Origin: Pseudomonas sp. ICMP 561
GTDB lineage: Bacteria > Pseudomonadota > Gammaproteobacteria > Pseudomonadales > Pseudomonadaceae
Assembly (NCBI RefSeq): GCF_002699985.1
Contig: NZ_LKBT01000045.1
Span: 62,001-126,000, forward strand
Direction of reading: 5' to 3'
Length of the DNA: 64,000 nucleotides
In this document: piece after piece, positions 45,853-54,452 of the stretch
How the letters are laid out: each line of letters starts with the position of its first letter
Numbering within the stretch: the first letter of the stretch is position 1
Notes under the pieces: generated by a model
Seen by the model: the letters and a program-made list of their open reading frames with translations, nothing else
Databases searched by the model: none
Told to the model about the DNA's origin: nothing
Made by a program: the position numbers and the translations under genes

Positions 45853-45942
45853 GTAGGACCGGCTTTAGCCGGGAGGGGGCCAGCCCAGCCGCTAAATCTT
45901 CACAGACCATGACAATGCCCTCCCGGCTAAAGCCGGTCCTAC
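45853..45942. repeat. REP doublet, ACCGGCTTTAGCCGGGAG family
   Basis: GTAGGACCGGCTTTAGCCGG and its inverted copy, between convergent rhlB and moaE. Confidence 0.9.
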
Positions 45943-45957
45943 GGGCATGTTATGAAG

Positions 45958-46413
45958 TCAGGGGTTGCTCCAACGCCCCGCCGCCGCTTTATCACTCGCC
46001 CGCCCCTCGACCCATTTCGGCCCTTCTGACGTGTTTTCCTTCTTCCAGAACGGCGCACGGGTCTTGAGGTAGTCCATCACGAAATCACAGGCCTCGAAGG
46101 CCGCCTGACGATGGGCACTGGCAACGCCGACAAACACAATGGGTTCACCTGGTTCCAGCGCGCCAACCCGATGCACTACTTCCAGCCTGAGCAATGGCCA
46201 GCGCTGTTCGGCCTCAAGCACAATCTTGCCCAATGCCTTTTCAGTCATGCCGGGATAGTGTTCCAGGAACATCCCCGAGACTTCCCGCCCTTCGTTAAAG
46301 TCCCGTACGTAGCCTACAAAGCTGACCACTGCGCCGATGCCGACGTTAGCCGCATGCAAAGCGTTGACTTCAAAGCCTGGATCGAACTGTTCTGCCTGAA
46401 CCCGAATCGCCAT
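45958..46413 (-). CDS. moaE: Molybdopterin synthase catalytic subunit MoaE
   Basis: 151 residues. The active-site region is DYLKTRAPFWKKE, with the two lysines used to bind precursor Z and transfer sulfur, and the family stretch FVGYVRDFNEG is present. It converts cyclic pyranopterin monophosphate to molybdopterin with MoaD. Two bases separate it from moaD. Confidence 0.96.
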   Translation of the reverse strand: MAIRVQAEQFDPGFEVNALHAANVGIGAVVSFVGYVRDFNEGREVSGMFLEHYPGMTEKALGKIVLEAEQRWPLLRLEVVHRVGALEPGEPIVFVGVASAHRQAAFEACDFVMDYLKTRAPFWKKENTSEGPKWVEGRASDKAAAGRWSNP

Positions 46414-46415
46414 GC

Positions 46416-46661
46416 TCAGCCCCCGGTTACGGTAGGGAAGAATGCCACTTCGTCACCGGTCTGCAACGGCTCATCCAGCTGACACAGCTCTTGATTGCGA
46501 GCGCACATCAGGTTCTGCTCGGCCAATACTTGCCAGACCCCATCGCGCTCAAGCAAGTGCAAGCGCAGTGCGTCGATAGTCGCGAACTCGCCGTCGACCT
46601 GCTCACCGTCAGTCCCCAGGGTTTCCCGGTAACGGGCGAAATACTGGACGCTGATGCTCAT
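46416..46661 (-). CDS. moaD: Molybdopterin synthase sulfur carrier MoaD
   Basis: 81 residues with a ubiquitin-like fold ending in the required Gly-Gly (FFPTVTGG), whose C terminus is thiocarboxylated. Starts inside the end of moaC (ATGA overlap). Confidence 0.95.
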   Translation of the reverse strand: MSISVQYFARYRETLGTDGEQVDGEFATIDALRLHLLERDGVWQVLAEQNLMCARNQELCQLDEPLQTGDEVAFFPTVTGG

Positions 46662-47146
46662 GAAGCCTCCGGTGCCGTTTCGTCGGCAATGAAGTGGCCG
46701 CTTTTGCCACCGAGCTTTTCCAGCAAGCGAACGTTCTCGATGACCATGCCGCGATCAACCGCCTTGCACATGTCATAGATGGTCAGCGCAGCGACGCTGG
46801 CGGCGGTCAGCGCCTCCATTTCTACACCGGTCTGCCCGGCCAGCTTGCAGCGGGCGACGATGCGCACAGCGTCTTCGCCTTCAGCGCTGAGCTCCACCTT
46901 GATGCTGGTCAGCATCAACGGGTGGCACAGCGGGATCAGGTCGCTGGTCTTCTTCGCTGCCTGAATACCGGCGATGCGCGCCACGGCGAACACATCCCCC
47001 TTGGGATGCCCACCGCTGACGATCATTTGCAGGGTGTCGGGCAACATACGGATTAATGCTTCGGCGACTGCCTCACGGGACGTCACGGCTTTATCAGTGA
47101 CGTCGACCATATTGGCGCGACCTTGGGAATCGAGATGAGTGAGCAC
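46658..47146 (-). CDS. moaC: Cyclic pyranopterin monophosphate synthase MoaC
   Basis: 162 residues from a GTG at 47146 (MLTHLDSQGRANMVDVTDK), preceded by AGGAG; a longer frame to 47305 has no similarity to the family. Motifs are KGDVFAVARIAGIQAAKKTS and LIPLCHPLMLT, and the late VGMEALTA-type segment (GVEMEALTAAS). It makes the pterin precursor of the molybdenum cofactor with MoaA, which is not in the window. First gene of moaC-moaD-moaE. Confidence 0.95.
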   Translation of the reverse strand: MLTHLDSQGRANMVDVTDKAVTSREAVAEALIRMLPDTLQMIVSGGHPKGDVFAVARIAGIQAAKKTSDLIPLCHPLMLTSIKVELSAEGEDAVRIVARCKLAGQTGVEMEALTAASVAALTIYDMCKAVDRGMVIENVRLLEKLGGKSGHFIADETAPEAS

Positions 47147-47184
47147 AGCGTTACTCCTGAACAGGAGCAGGGATTGTAGGGAGT

Positions 47185-47209
47185 AAAAGCTACAAGCTAC
47201 AAGCCGTAA
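47185..47209. repeat. Short CTACAAG repeat upstream of moaC
   Basis: Tandem AGCTACAAG-CTACAAGC; the same motif occurs in the algD-alg8 gap at about 55779. Confidence 0.5.
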
Positions 47210-47325
47210 CCCCTTTCTGTTGGCACGATGCCAGCGCCGCAGAACTCTGAAAGGTATACGAGAATAAAGTGGAAGCGCAGAAGGCCGCCTCCACATGGAC
47301 TTCATACAGATCGCGGCGCAACCCG

Positions 47326-47793
47326 CTAAGACTCGCTGTCAGAGGCAGGTTCAATACCTGCATCGGGTCTTGAGACTTGATCCGAGAACGAAACATTTGT
47401 GAGTGAAATCGTTCCTGGCATTCCTGAAGTCCTGGAGAGAAAGAGCTCCACCCTCTCAAGCCTGTCAGGCAAAGCCAATGATATGGAGGCGGTGGTCCAA
47501 TCCTGCTCCGTAAAAACTTGAAATGGATGATGCTCTATTACACCCGCGACTATAAACGTCAATGTGAGGTGCATAATGTTCCAATCAACATCGTCGCTTC
47601 GCTTTATATCCAGGGAAAACGTTACTCTGGGAGGGACGGGGACAGTCATTCGCCACCTTTGCAAGAGACGAGCCCCATCGCCAAACCGGGCGTAGGATCG
47701 GGCGTCCTCTTTAAAGATTTCAACCGGAGGAATCACTACTTCCCAAGGAGGAAAGTCACCGGTCGCAAAATCACCATTCTGTATATATTCCAT
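47326..47793 (-). CDS. Hypothetical protein, carbohydrate-binding-like fold
   Basis: 155 residues from the ATG at 47793; an ATG nine bases upstream has its AAGGA directly adjacent, while the chosen one has it at normal spacing. The opening MEYIQNGDFATGDFPPWEV resembles the first strand of jelly-roll carbohydrate-binding modules; the rest is beta-rich with few Cys. There is no signal peptide. I do not recognise a specific family. The final 25 residues are acidic and probably disordered. Stands alone. Confidence 0.65.
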   Translation of the reverse strand: MEYIQNGDFATGDFPPWEVVIPPVEIFKEDARSYARFGDGARLLQRWRMTVPVPPRVTFSLDIKRSDDVDWNIMHLTLTFIVAGVIEHHPFQVFTEQDWTTASISLALPDRLERVELFLSRTSGMPGTISLTNVSFSDQVSRPDAGIEPASDSES

Positions 47794-48098
47794 TTTATTC
47801 ATTCCTTATCGTTCAATGCGATATCCGTCATTTCCAGTACAGTCAGTGGCCAACAGCATTGCGGCAGGCGCACTAAGCTTCACTGGATGCAAGAACAACT
47901 TATGCTTCAGCACAATGACTTAAACACTGTCTAACAGGCACGTCTACTGTCAGAAATGACAGTCCGTTAGTCGCCAGCGGATATGAAAAAAGGAAAGGAT
48001 TTTGCAGGGAGGGTAGGAGCGGACTCATCCGCGAGGGGTCTGGACCGGCCTCTTCGCGAATGAATTCGCTCCCACAGGGTTAACAGCAACCGTGAATA
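47794..48098. promoter_or_regulatory. Gap between the hypothetical gene and phoH
   Basis: Contains a palindrome CTGTCA-GAAA-TGACAG (47947-47962), which may be an operator for the minus-strand gene at 47793, and a REP doublet at 48013-48075. No gene is visible. Confidence 0.5.
48013..48075. repeat. Degenerate REP doublet
   Basis: GTAGGAGCGGACTCATCCGC with the inverted GCGAATGAATTCGCTCCCAC; arms differ more than in other copies. Confidence 0.75.
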
Positions 48099-49493
48099 TT
48101 ACAAATGCGACTCCGCATATTCAGCCAGGATGGAGCGTGGCACACCTTGCAGCGAGATGTGCACGCCGTTCGGGAAGTCTTTGAAGCGCTCCGTCAGGTA
48201 GGTCAGCCCGGAACTGGTGGCCGACAGGTATGGAGTATCGATCTGCGCGAGGTTGCCTAGGCAGACCACTTTTGAACCGGCGCCGGCACGGGTGATGATG
48301 GTTTTCATCTGGTGCGGCGTCAGGTTCTGACATTCATCGATCAAAATCAGGCTTTGCTGGAAGCTGCGACCCCGTATGTAGTTGAGGGATTTGAACTGCA
48401 ACGGCACTTTGCTGAGGATGTAATCGACGCTGCCATGGGTGTTTTCGTCATCCATGTGCAAGGCTTCGAGGTTGTCGGTGATGGCGCCCAGCCAAGGCTC
48501 CATTTTTTCTGCTTCGGTGCCTGGCAGGAAGCCGATCTCCTGGTCGAGACCCTGCACGCTACGAGTGGCAATAATGCGCCGATAACGCTTGCTGACCATG
48601 GTCTGCTCAATGGCCGCTGCCAGCGCCAGGATGGTTTTACCCGACCCGGCAGCGCCGGACAGGTTGACCAGATGGATATCCGGGTCAAGCAAGGCGAACA
48701 GCGCCAGCCCCTGATAGATATCACGCGGTTTGAGACCCCAGGCTTCCTGATGTAGCAGTGGCTCCTGGTGCATGTCGAGGATCATCAGTTCGTCGGCCTT
48801 GACGCCTTTGACCCAGCCGACAAATCCCTGCTCGTCGATGATGAACTCGTTGATGTGTACCGACGGCAGCATTTCAGTCATTTGCACGCGGTGCCAGGTA
48901 CGGCCGTGATCCTGACGGGTGTCGACTTTACTGACCCGGTCCCAGAAGGAGCCGGTCACGTTGTGATAACCACGGGACAGCATCGACACGTCATCGACCA
49001 ACTGGTCGGTGCTGTAGTCTTCGGCAGCGATCCCGCAGGCACGCGCCTTGAGACGCATGTTGATGTCTTTAGTGACCAGCACAAGACGCAAGTCCTTGTC
49101 GCGCGCATGCAGGTCAATCAATTGGTTGATGATGATGTTGTCGTTGAGGTGTTCAGGCAGAAGGCTGTTGGGTTCCTCGCGTTTGCTCATCATGATCGAC
49201 AGGAAGCCCTTGAAGACTCCCGTGCCACGGTCGATGGGTACGCCCTTCTCGACTTCTTCAGGCGTGGCTTCGCCCAGTGTCTTGTCGATCAGGCGGATGG
49301 CTTGACGGCATTCGGCAGCGACCGAATGTTTACCGGCTTTGAGCTTGTCCAGCTCTTCCAGCACGGTCATGGGGATGGCGACGCGGTGTTCTTCGAAATT
49401 CAGCAGTGCATTTGGATCGTGAATCAGTACGTTGGTATCGAGCACGTAAAGGATTGGCTGGGTAGAAGAAGGGGTGCGTCCGTGATCATCCAT
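48099..49493 (-). CDS. PhoH family ATPase with N-terminal PIN domain (PhoH2)
   Basis: 464 residues. A PIN nuclease domain comes first (YVLDTNVLIHDPNALL, acidic residues continuing to about 150, e.g. LVTKDINMRLKA), then a PhoH ATPase domain with Walker A SGAAGSGKTILAL, Walker B LILIDECQNLTP and the Arg-containing end GVPRSILAEYAESHL. Such PIN-PhoH fusions (PhoH2) are RNA helicase/RNases in mycobacteria; they are not the phosphate-starvation PhoH. Substrate RNAs here are unknown. Monocistronic. Confidence 0.9.
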   Translation of the reverse strand: MDDHGRTPSSTQPILYVLDTNVLIHDPNALLNFEEHRVAIPMTVLEELDKLKAGKHSVAAECRQAIRLIDKTLGEATPEEVEKGVPIDRGTGVFKGFLSIMMSKREEPNSLLPEHLNDNIIINQLIDLHARDKDLRLVLVTKDINMRLKARACGIAAEDYSTDQLVDDVSMLSRGYHNVTGSFWDRVSKVDTRQDHGRTWHRVQMTEMLPSVHINEFIIDEQGFVGWVKGVKADELMILDMHQEPLLHQEAWGLKPRDIYQGLALFALLDPDIHLVNLSGAAGSGKTILALAAAIEQTMVSKRYRRIIATRSVQGLDQEIGFLPGTEAEKMEPWLGAITDNLEALHMDDENTHGSVDYILSKVPLQFKSLNYIRGRSFQQSLILIDECQNLTPHQMKTIITRAGAGSKVVCLGNLAQIDTPYLSATSSGLTYLTERFKDFPNGVHISLQGVPRSILAEYAESHL

Positions 49494-49825
49494 ACTCGCT
49501 CACCTTTATAAAAGCCAGGTGACGCAGAACCACTCACACTGCGCCACGAAAAGGCCGCCGGGCTCTCTCCTTAGGGCAGGAGAGAAATGCTCAAGATGGA
49601 GTCTTGGAGGACGCCACCTGTGTTGCAGGTTTCGGCGGTCTGATAGTGGTAATACCGCAAAACACATGACAGAAAAAAGCACTTTGACACTTTTTTGAAG
49701 TTTATTTCACAGTATGACGAATAGCCCTTGGCGACCTGCCCAAGCCCGTTTACAGTCGGAAGTCCGCTCTACCCAAAACCGTCGGAAAATTCGCCTCATC
49801 CTTCCCGGAAAATGAACGCAAGACC
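49494..49825. promoter_or_regulatory. Gap upstream of phoH2
   Basis: 332 bases with a hairpin TCTCTCCT-TAGGGC-AGGAGAGA at about 49564-49585, which lies in the leader of the minus-strand phoH2 transcript. The part next to 49825 is the end of the deacetylase-like gene's transcript. Nothing else is recognised. Confidence 0.4.
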
Positions 49826-50983
49826 TTATTCTGCGGGCCTGTCAGGGATATTGTGGCAATCGTCCCAGATCAACTCGCTTTGTGCGGTGTTTGCCAGCAA
49901 CAGCGGCACTGCCGACTGCACCCTCGCACTGGCGTCGTGAAACACCACTGTCCCTCGCCGCCACAGCAACATCAGGTTTACAACCCGGTCTGTTATCTGC
50001 TCGGACGTCAGTCGACCATTGCTGTCCTGCGCATCGATATTCCACAGCGACACCCGCAGATTCTGATCACGGAAGAACTGCCCACTGTCCGCACGTCGAT
50101 GGCCATAGGGTGGACGGAACAGCGGGATGAAGTTGTCGGGCAGCAGCTGTTGAGTCAGGCCTTCACTTCTACGCACCGAGTCTTGCCACTCCAGCCACTG
50201 ACTGTGCGAGCGATATTCCCAACCCTGAATGCCGACGCACTGCAGACGGTACAGCGACTGCAGCGCGGTACCGTTGCTCGCACTGAGGCGCTCTTGCAGG
50301 TTTTTGCCCAAGACGAAGAATGTCGCGTTCATCTTCTGCTGACGCATGAAGTCAGTCAGCCAGTCGGTCCCTCCGTCAGCGCCGGTGGGGCCACCTTCGA
50401 AATTCATCTGAAAGGTACGGTCAGCCATTTCATCGCCGCTCAACTCATCAGAGTTATATAGGGCGATTTCACTGCTGGTTTGCGGGAATAACGCCGCCAT
50501 GTACATCAGTTCATTGAGATAGCGCTCATGAAAGGTCGCACTCGGCGCAGCCCAGTTGGCGTAGAACGAATCACTGGCGATGGTGAATTCGGCGGCACGC
50601 TGGCGCAGCTGGTCCATGTCCTCGACCAACACGCAGAACGAAGCATCCTGAGGGCAGCTCGATTGCGCGCTCTGGTAACCCTCCAGCAAACGATTCCAGA
50701 GACGGTGACGAAGCAGATTCAGTGACGGCACGTTGACGTACCTGAGACCCAGACGCTTCTTGAGCCCCTCCTCGTCCAATGCTTCGCTGGCCAGCAATTC
50801 GTGGGCAAAGCCGAGAATTTCCGCACGGGATGCCACATCGAACAGATCAGGCGATTCCAGCCGCTCCGGCCAAAGGCTACGGTCAATGGTTGCAACCGGA
50901 GGCGGAGCCGCCATGGCCTGAACGCTGAACAGACACGCGCACACTGCTAGAAACTTACGCAACACCAATCGCTCCCTGAACAT
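49826..50983 (-). CDS. Polysaccharide deacetylase-like exported protein with altered catalytic motifs
   Basis: 385 residues with a signal peptide (residues 1-26, cleavage after AMA). A helical region (about 30-185) precedes a NodB-like domain. Motif 1, usually TFDDGP, reads NFEGGP (194-199); motif 2, usually HSxxH, reads HSQWL (260-264); motif 3 FRPPYG (289-294), motif 4 LWNIDAQD (313-320) and motif 5 VVFHD (346-350) are kept. Two metal ligands are therefore missing. It may be a carbohydrate-binding relative or act without the usual zinc. Located next to the tandem REP array. The family is reasonably sure, the activity is not. Confidence 0.75.
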   Translation of the reverse strand: MFRERLVLRKFLAVCACLFSVQAMAAPPPVATIDRSLWPERLESPDLFDVASRAEILGFAHELLASEALDEEGLKKRLGLRYVNVPSLNLLRHRLWNRLLEGYQSAQSSCPQDASFCVLVEDMDQLRQRAAEFTIASDSFYANWAAPSATFHERYLNELMYMAALFPQTSSEIALYNSDELSGDEMADRTFQMNFEGGPTGADGGTDWLTDFMRQQKMNATFFVLGKNLQERLSASNGTALQSLYRLQCVGIQGWEYRSHSQWLEWQDSVRRSEGLTQQLLPDNFIPLFRPPYGHRRADSGQFFRDQNLRVSLWNIDAQDSNGRLTSEQITDRVVNLMLLWRRGTVVFHDASARVQSAVPLLLANTAQSELIWDDCHNIPDRPAE

Positions 50984-51081
50984 CGAACCTGGATAAGCGC
51001 CGCACTATAGCTGATATGAGTGGCTGGGCTTGTGTCCGCGCCGATACAAATGCTTCTGCGTCCCCTGAAAAGGCGCTACCC

Positions 51082-52620
51082 GGTAGGAGCGAACTTGTTC
51101 GCGAGGCGGTATGCCTGAAGAAACGCGTCAACCCTCTCGCCAACAAGTTGCCTCCTACCTGCTGAGGGTACGTCGCGTGCCACTGACAAGGCGATGCCGG
51201 TAGGAGCGAACTTGTTCGCGAGGCGGTATTCCTGAAGAACCGCGCCAGCCCCCCCCCCTCGCCAACAAGTTGCCTCCTACCTGCTGAGGGTTCGTCGCGT
51301 GCCACCGCCAAGGCCCTGCCCGGTAGGAGCGAACTTGTTCGCGAGGCGGTATGCCTGAAGAACCGCGTCAGCCCCCTCGCCAACAAGTTGCCTCCTACCT
51401 GCTGAGGGTTCGTCGCGTGCCACCGCCAAGGCCCTGCCCGGTAGGAGCGAACTTGTTCGCGAGGCGGTATGCCTGAAGAACCGCGTCAGCCCCCTCGCCA
51501 ACAAGTTGCCTCCTACCTGCTGAGGGTTCGTCGCGTGCCACCGCCAAGGCCCTGCCCGGTAGGAGCGAACTTGTTCGCGAGGCGGTATGCCTGAAGAACC
51601 GCGTCAGCCCCCTCGCCAACAAGTTGCCTCCTACCTGCTGAGGGTTCGTCGCGTGCCACCGCCAAGGCCCTGCCCGGTAGGAGCGAACTTGTTCGCGAGG
51701 CGGTATGCCTGAAGAACCGCGTCAGCCCCCTCGCCAACAAGTTGCCTCCTACCTGCTGAGGGTTCGTCGCGTGCCACCGCCAAGGCCCTGCCCGGTAGGA
51801 GCGAACTTGTTCGCGAGGCGGTATGCCTGAAGAAACGCGTCAACCCTCTCGCCAACAAGTTGCCTCCTACCTGCTGAGGGTACGTCGCGTGCCACTGACA
51901 AGGCGATGCCGGTAGGAGCGAACTTGTTCGCGAGGCGGTATGCCTGAAGAAACGCGCCAGCCCCCCTCGCCAACAAGTTGCCTCCTACCGGCTATGCGTG
52001 AACGTCGGTTCGCCGAGTGCCCGTGACAAGACGCTACCCGGTAGGAGCGAACTTGTTCGCGAAGCGGTGTGCCTGAAGAACCGCGTCAACCCTCTCGCCA
52101 ACAAGTTGCCTCCTACCGGCCATGCGTGAACGTCGGTTCGCCGAGTGCCCGTAAAAAGACGATACCCGGTAGGAGCGAACTTGTTCGCGAAGCGGTGTGC
52201 CTGAAGAACCGCGCCAGCCCTCTCGCCAACAAGTTGCCTCCTACCGGCTATGTGTGAATGCCGGTTCGCCGCGCGCCCCCGACAAGACGCTGCCCGGTAG
52301 GAGCGAACTTGTTCGCGAAGCGGTATGCCTGAAGAAACGCGTCAACCCTCTCGCCAACAAGTTGCCTCCTACCGGCTATGTGTGAATGCCGGTTCGCCGC
52401 GTGCCCCCGACAAGGCGCTGCCCGGTAGGAGCGAACTTGTTCGCGAGGCGGCGTGCCTGAAGGACCGCGCCAGCCCCCCCTCGCCAACAAGTTGCCTCCT
52501 ACCTGCTGAGGGTTCGTCGCGTGCCACCGCCAAGGCCCTGCCCGGTAGGAGCGAACTTGTTCGCGAGGCGGTATGCCTGAAGAACCGCGTCAGCCCCCTC
52601 GCCAACAAGTTGCCTCCTAC
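51082..52620. repeat. Tandem array of 13 REP doublets (about 118-128 base units)
   Basis: Units start at 51082, 51199, 51322, 51440, 51558, 51676, 51794, 51911, 52040, 52168, 52296, 52424 and 52544. Each has the left arm GGTAGGAGCGAACTTGTTCG and the right arm CAACAAGTTGCCTCCTACC, with a linker between units. Units 3-7 are almost identical at exactly 118 bases and share the linker TGCTGAGGGTTCGTCGCGTG; units 8-12 are mostly 128-129 bases with another linker (CATGCGTGAACGTCGGTTCG type). The array fills the gap between the deacetylase-like gene and yaaA. Short frames of 75 codons in it are repeat artefacts. Confidence 0.95.
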
Positions 52621-52739
52621 CTGCTAGCACGCCCTAAAGCACTGCGCCACGCGTCAAAACATCTCTCCTATCGCCACCATAGCTGGAGTCAGCCAGCAAC
52701 AGTCCCTAGAATCGTCCGACGATTAAAGGAGACGACCCC

Positions 52740-53519
52740 ATGCTGATGGTGATTTCCCCGGCAAAAACCCTGGATTTCGAAACCCCGCCGACGACCGAAC
52801 GTTTTACCCAGCCGCAGTATCTGGATTACTCCCAGGAACTGATCGAGATATTGCGCGAGCTGACCCCCGCACAGATCGGCGAGTTGATGCATCTGTCCGA
52901 CAAGCTCTCAGGACTCAATGCCGCACGTTTCGGCAGCTGGAACCCAGCGTTCACTCCGGAGAATGCCAAGCAGGCGCTGCTGGCTTTTAAAGGCGACGTG
53001 TACACCGGCTTGCAAGCCGAAACACTGAGTGAAGCCGAACTCAGCTACGCCCAGGAACATTTGCGCATGCTGTCCGGCCTTTATGGTCTGTTGCGCCCAC
53101 TGGACCTGATGCAGCCCTACAGGCTGGAAATGGGCACTAAACTCGCCAATGGCCGCGGCAAGGATCTCTACGCGTTCTGGGGAACACGAATCAGCGAGTG
53201 GCTGAACGAGGCACTGGCGGAACAAGGCGATGATCTGCTGTTGAACCTGGCGTCCAACGAGTATTTTTCTGCGGTTAAGCGTCCAGCATTAAACGCACGC
53301 ATCATCGACACCGATTTCAAAGACCTGAAGAACGGCCAATACAAGATCATCAGCTTCTACGCCAAGAAGGCGCGGGGCATGATGAGCCGCTTTGTTATAT
53401 CGGAAAAAATCAATACACCGGATGCACTGAAACAGTTCGACGTCGGGGGTTATCGCTTCAGCAAAGAGCAGTCAACGGCAACCCGTCTGGTATTCCTGCG
53501 AGACACGCCCGAATCGTAG
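52740..53519 (+). CDS. yaaA: Peroxide stress protein YaaA
   Basis: 259 residues, DUF328/UPF0246 family. It opens with MLMVISPAKTLDFE, has the FKGDVYTGLQA and LSGLYGLLRPLDLMQPYRLEMGTKL segments (the latter two shown only in part as LSGLYGLLRPLDLM) and ends with FYAKKARGMMSRF. It lowers free iron and limits DNA damage under peroxide stress in E. coli. RBS AAAGGAG precedes the start. Monocistronic. Confidence 0.92.
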   Translation: MLMVISPAKTLDFETPPTTERFTQPQYLDYSQELIEILRELTPAQIGELMHLSDKLSGLNAARFGSWNPAFTPENAKQALLAFKGDVYTGLQAETLSEAELSYAQEHLRMLSGLYGLLRPLDLMQPYRLEMGTKLANGRGKDLYAFWGTRISEWLNEALAEQGDDLLLNLASNEYFSAVKRPALNARIIDTDFKDLKNGQYKIISFYAKKARGMMSRFVISEKINTPDALKQFDVGGYRFSKEQSTATRLVFLRDTPES

Positions 53520-54452
53520 CTCTTGGCTCCGCAGGAGGACCCGCTTTGACCGGGCAAGACGCTGGCGCTTTCGCGGCATTTTCACTGCCTGAAATGCTGC
53601 TTTTCCGGTCAAAGGCATTCCACAACATTCGTATTAACCCGTTTAAGGCAAGTTTATCCCCGCCACTATGCTATTTATCCCCTTATAAACGTCATGCAAA
53701 TTGCACTTTGACAATTTACTGTCGCCAACTAACAGTCACCTTTTTTTAGTTAGTGTTTTTCTCAAAAAATTAACAAATTTTTTGTGTAGTAGCATTTGGC
53801 TTGTTCACAGTAGTAGCATCCTCACACCGACTCGGCGGCAACCCTTGCCCGACAAGGCCTGCAGCCCATATGACATCACCGTGCAATCACCTCATCCGAG
53901 CCTTCAAAAAGAAAAATTCTCAAAAAGAGGACGAGTGGCCCGGAACTTATCCCGGAATCAAACGCTCCTACATCCCGTAACAATTCTCGCCTTCCTTGTG
54001 AGAGATCACTTACAAGGGGTGTAGAAAATGTGGAAGTTGCCGTTCATCACACTGATCTCAGGATCAGCGACGGTAGGCAGTCGGGAGATTGGCTCACACT
54101 TACAAAGTTTTAGTCGTATGGCAAAGCACTGTTCAAGTGCAGAGCGCGACATTGAGGCATGGCAGCCCAAGGCTCTGGTCCGGGTCTGTCGGTATCAAGA
54201 CAGCGTCAGCACCTAAAGGAGTGGTTTACCACATCCCAGAGCGAGGCCCTGTCGCTGTCACAGCCAGGTTACTTGCCGTTCAAGACTCAGCAGTATTTGA
54301 GATTGCCTTAGTTACTTCTGGCACTCGTCTTTTTTAAATATGCCTGTACTTGTTGTGAGACTTCTTTAAGTCCCACCTCCGAGTGCGCGATACCTGCTGG
54401 CCAAAATTCAATATCCAGCCAACTTAATGGCGTGTAAATCGAGGAGAGTACG
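53520..54452 (+). promoter_or_regulatory. algD control region
   Basis: A 930-base gap. It contains an inverted repeat CTTTGACCGG/CCGGTCAAAG (53544-53614) after yaaA, AT-rich DNA at 53730-53790, the direct repeat GTAGTAGCAT at 53786-53795 and 53810-53819, the AlgU-type promoter (53943-53970) and a leader of about 475 bases that carries several GGA motifs (potential RsmA sites) and CCGTTCATC at 54040, close to the AlgR core CCGTTCGTC. Short open frames here show no family features. Confidence 0.65.
53943..53970 (+). promoter_or_regulatory. AlgU (sigma-22) promoter of algD
   Basis: GAACTT, a 17-base spacer and TCCTA: the same -35 element, spacer length and -10 core as the P. aeruginosa algD promoter. 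Confidence 0.82.

Noticed and set aside
51277..51976. A series of nearly identical 75-codon frames
   Set aside because: They are translations of the tandem REP units and repeat every 118 bases.
51082..52620. CRISPR array
   Set aside because: Units are 117-129 bases, consist of inverted REP arms and have no unique spacers; no cas genes are present.
54028..54337. Small open frames in the algD leader
   Set aside because: No ribosome site of note, no family likeness, and the region is known as an untranslated leader in other species.
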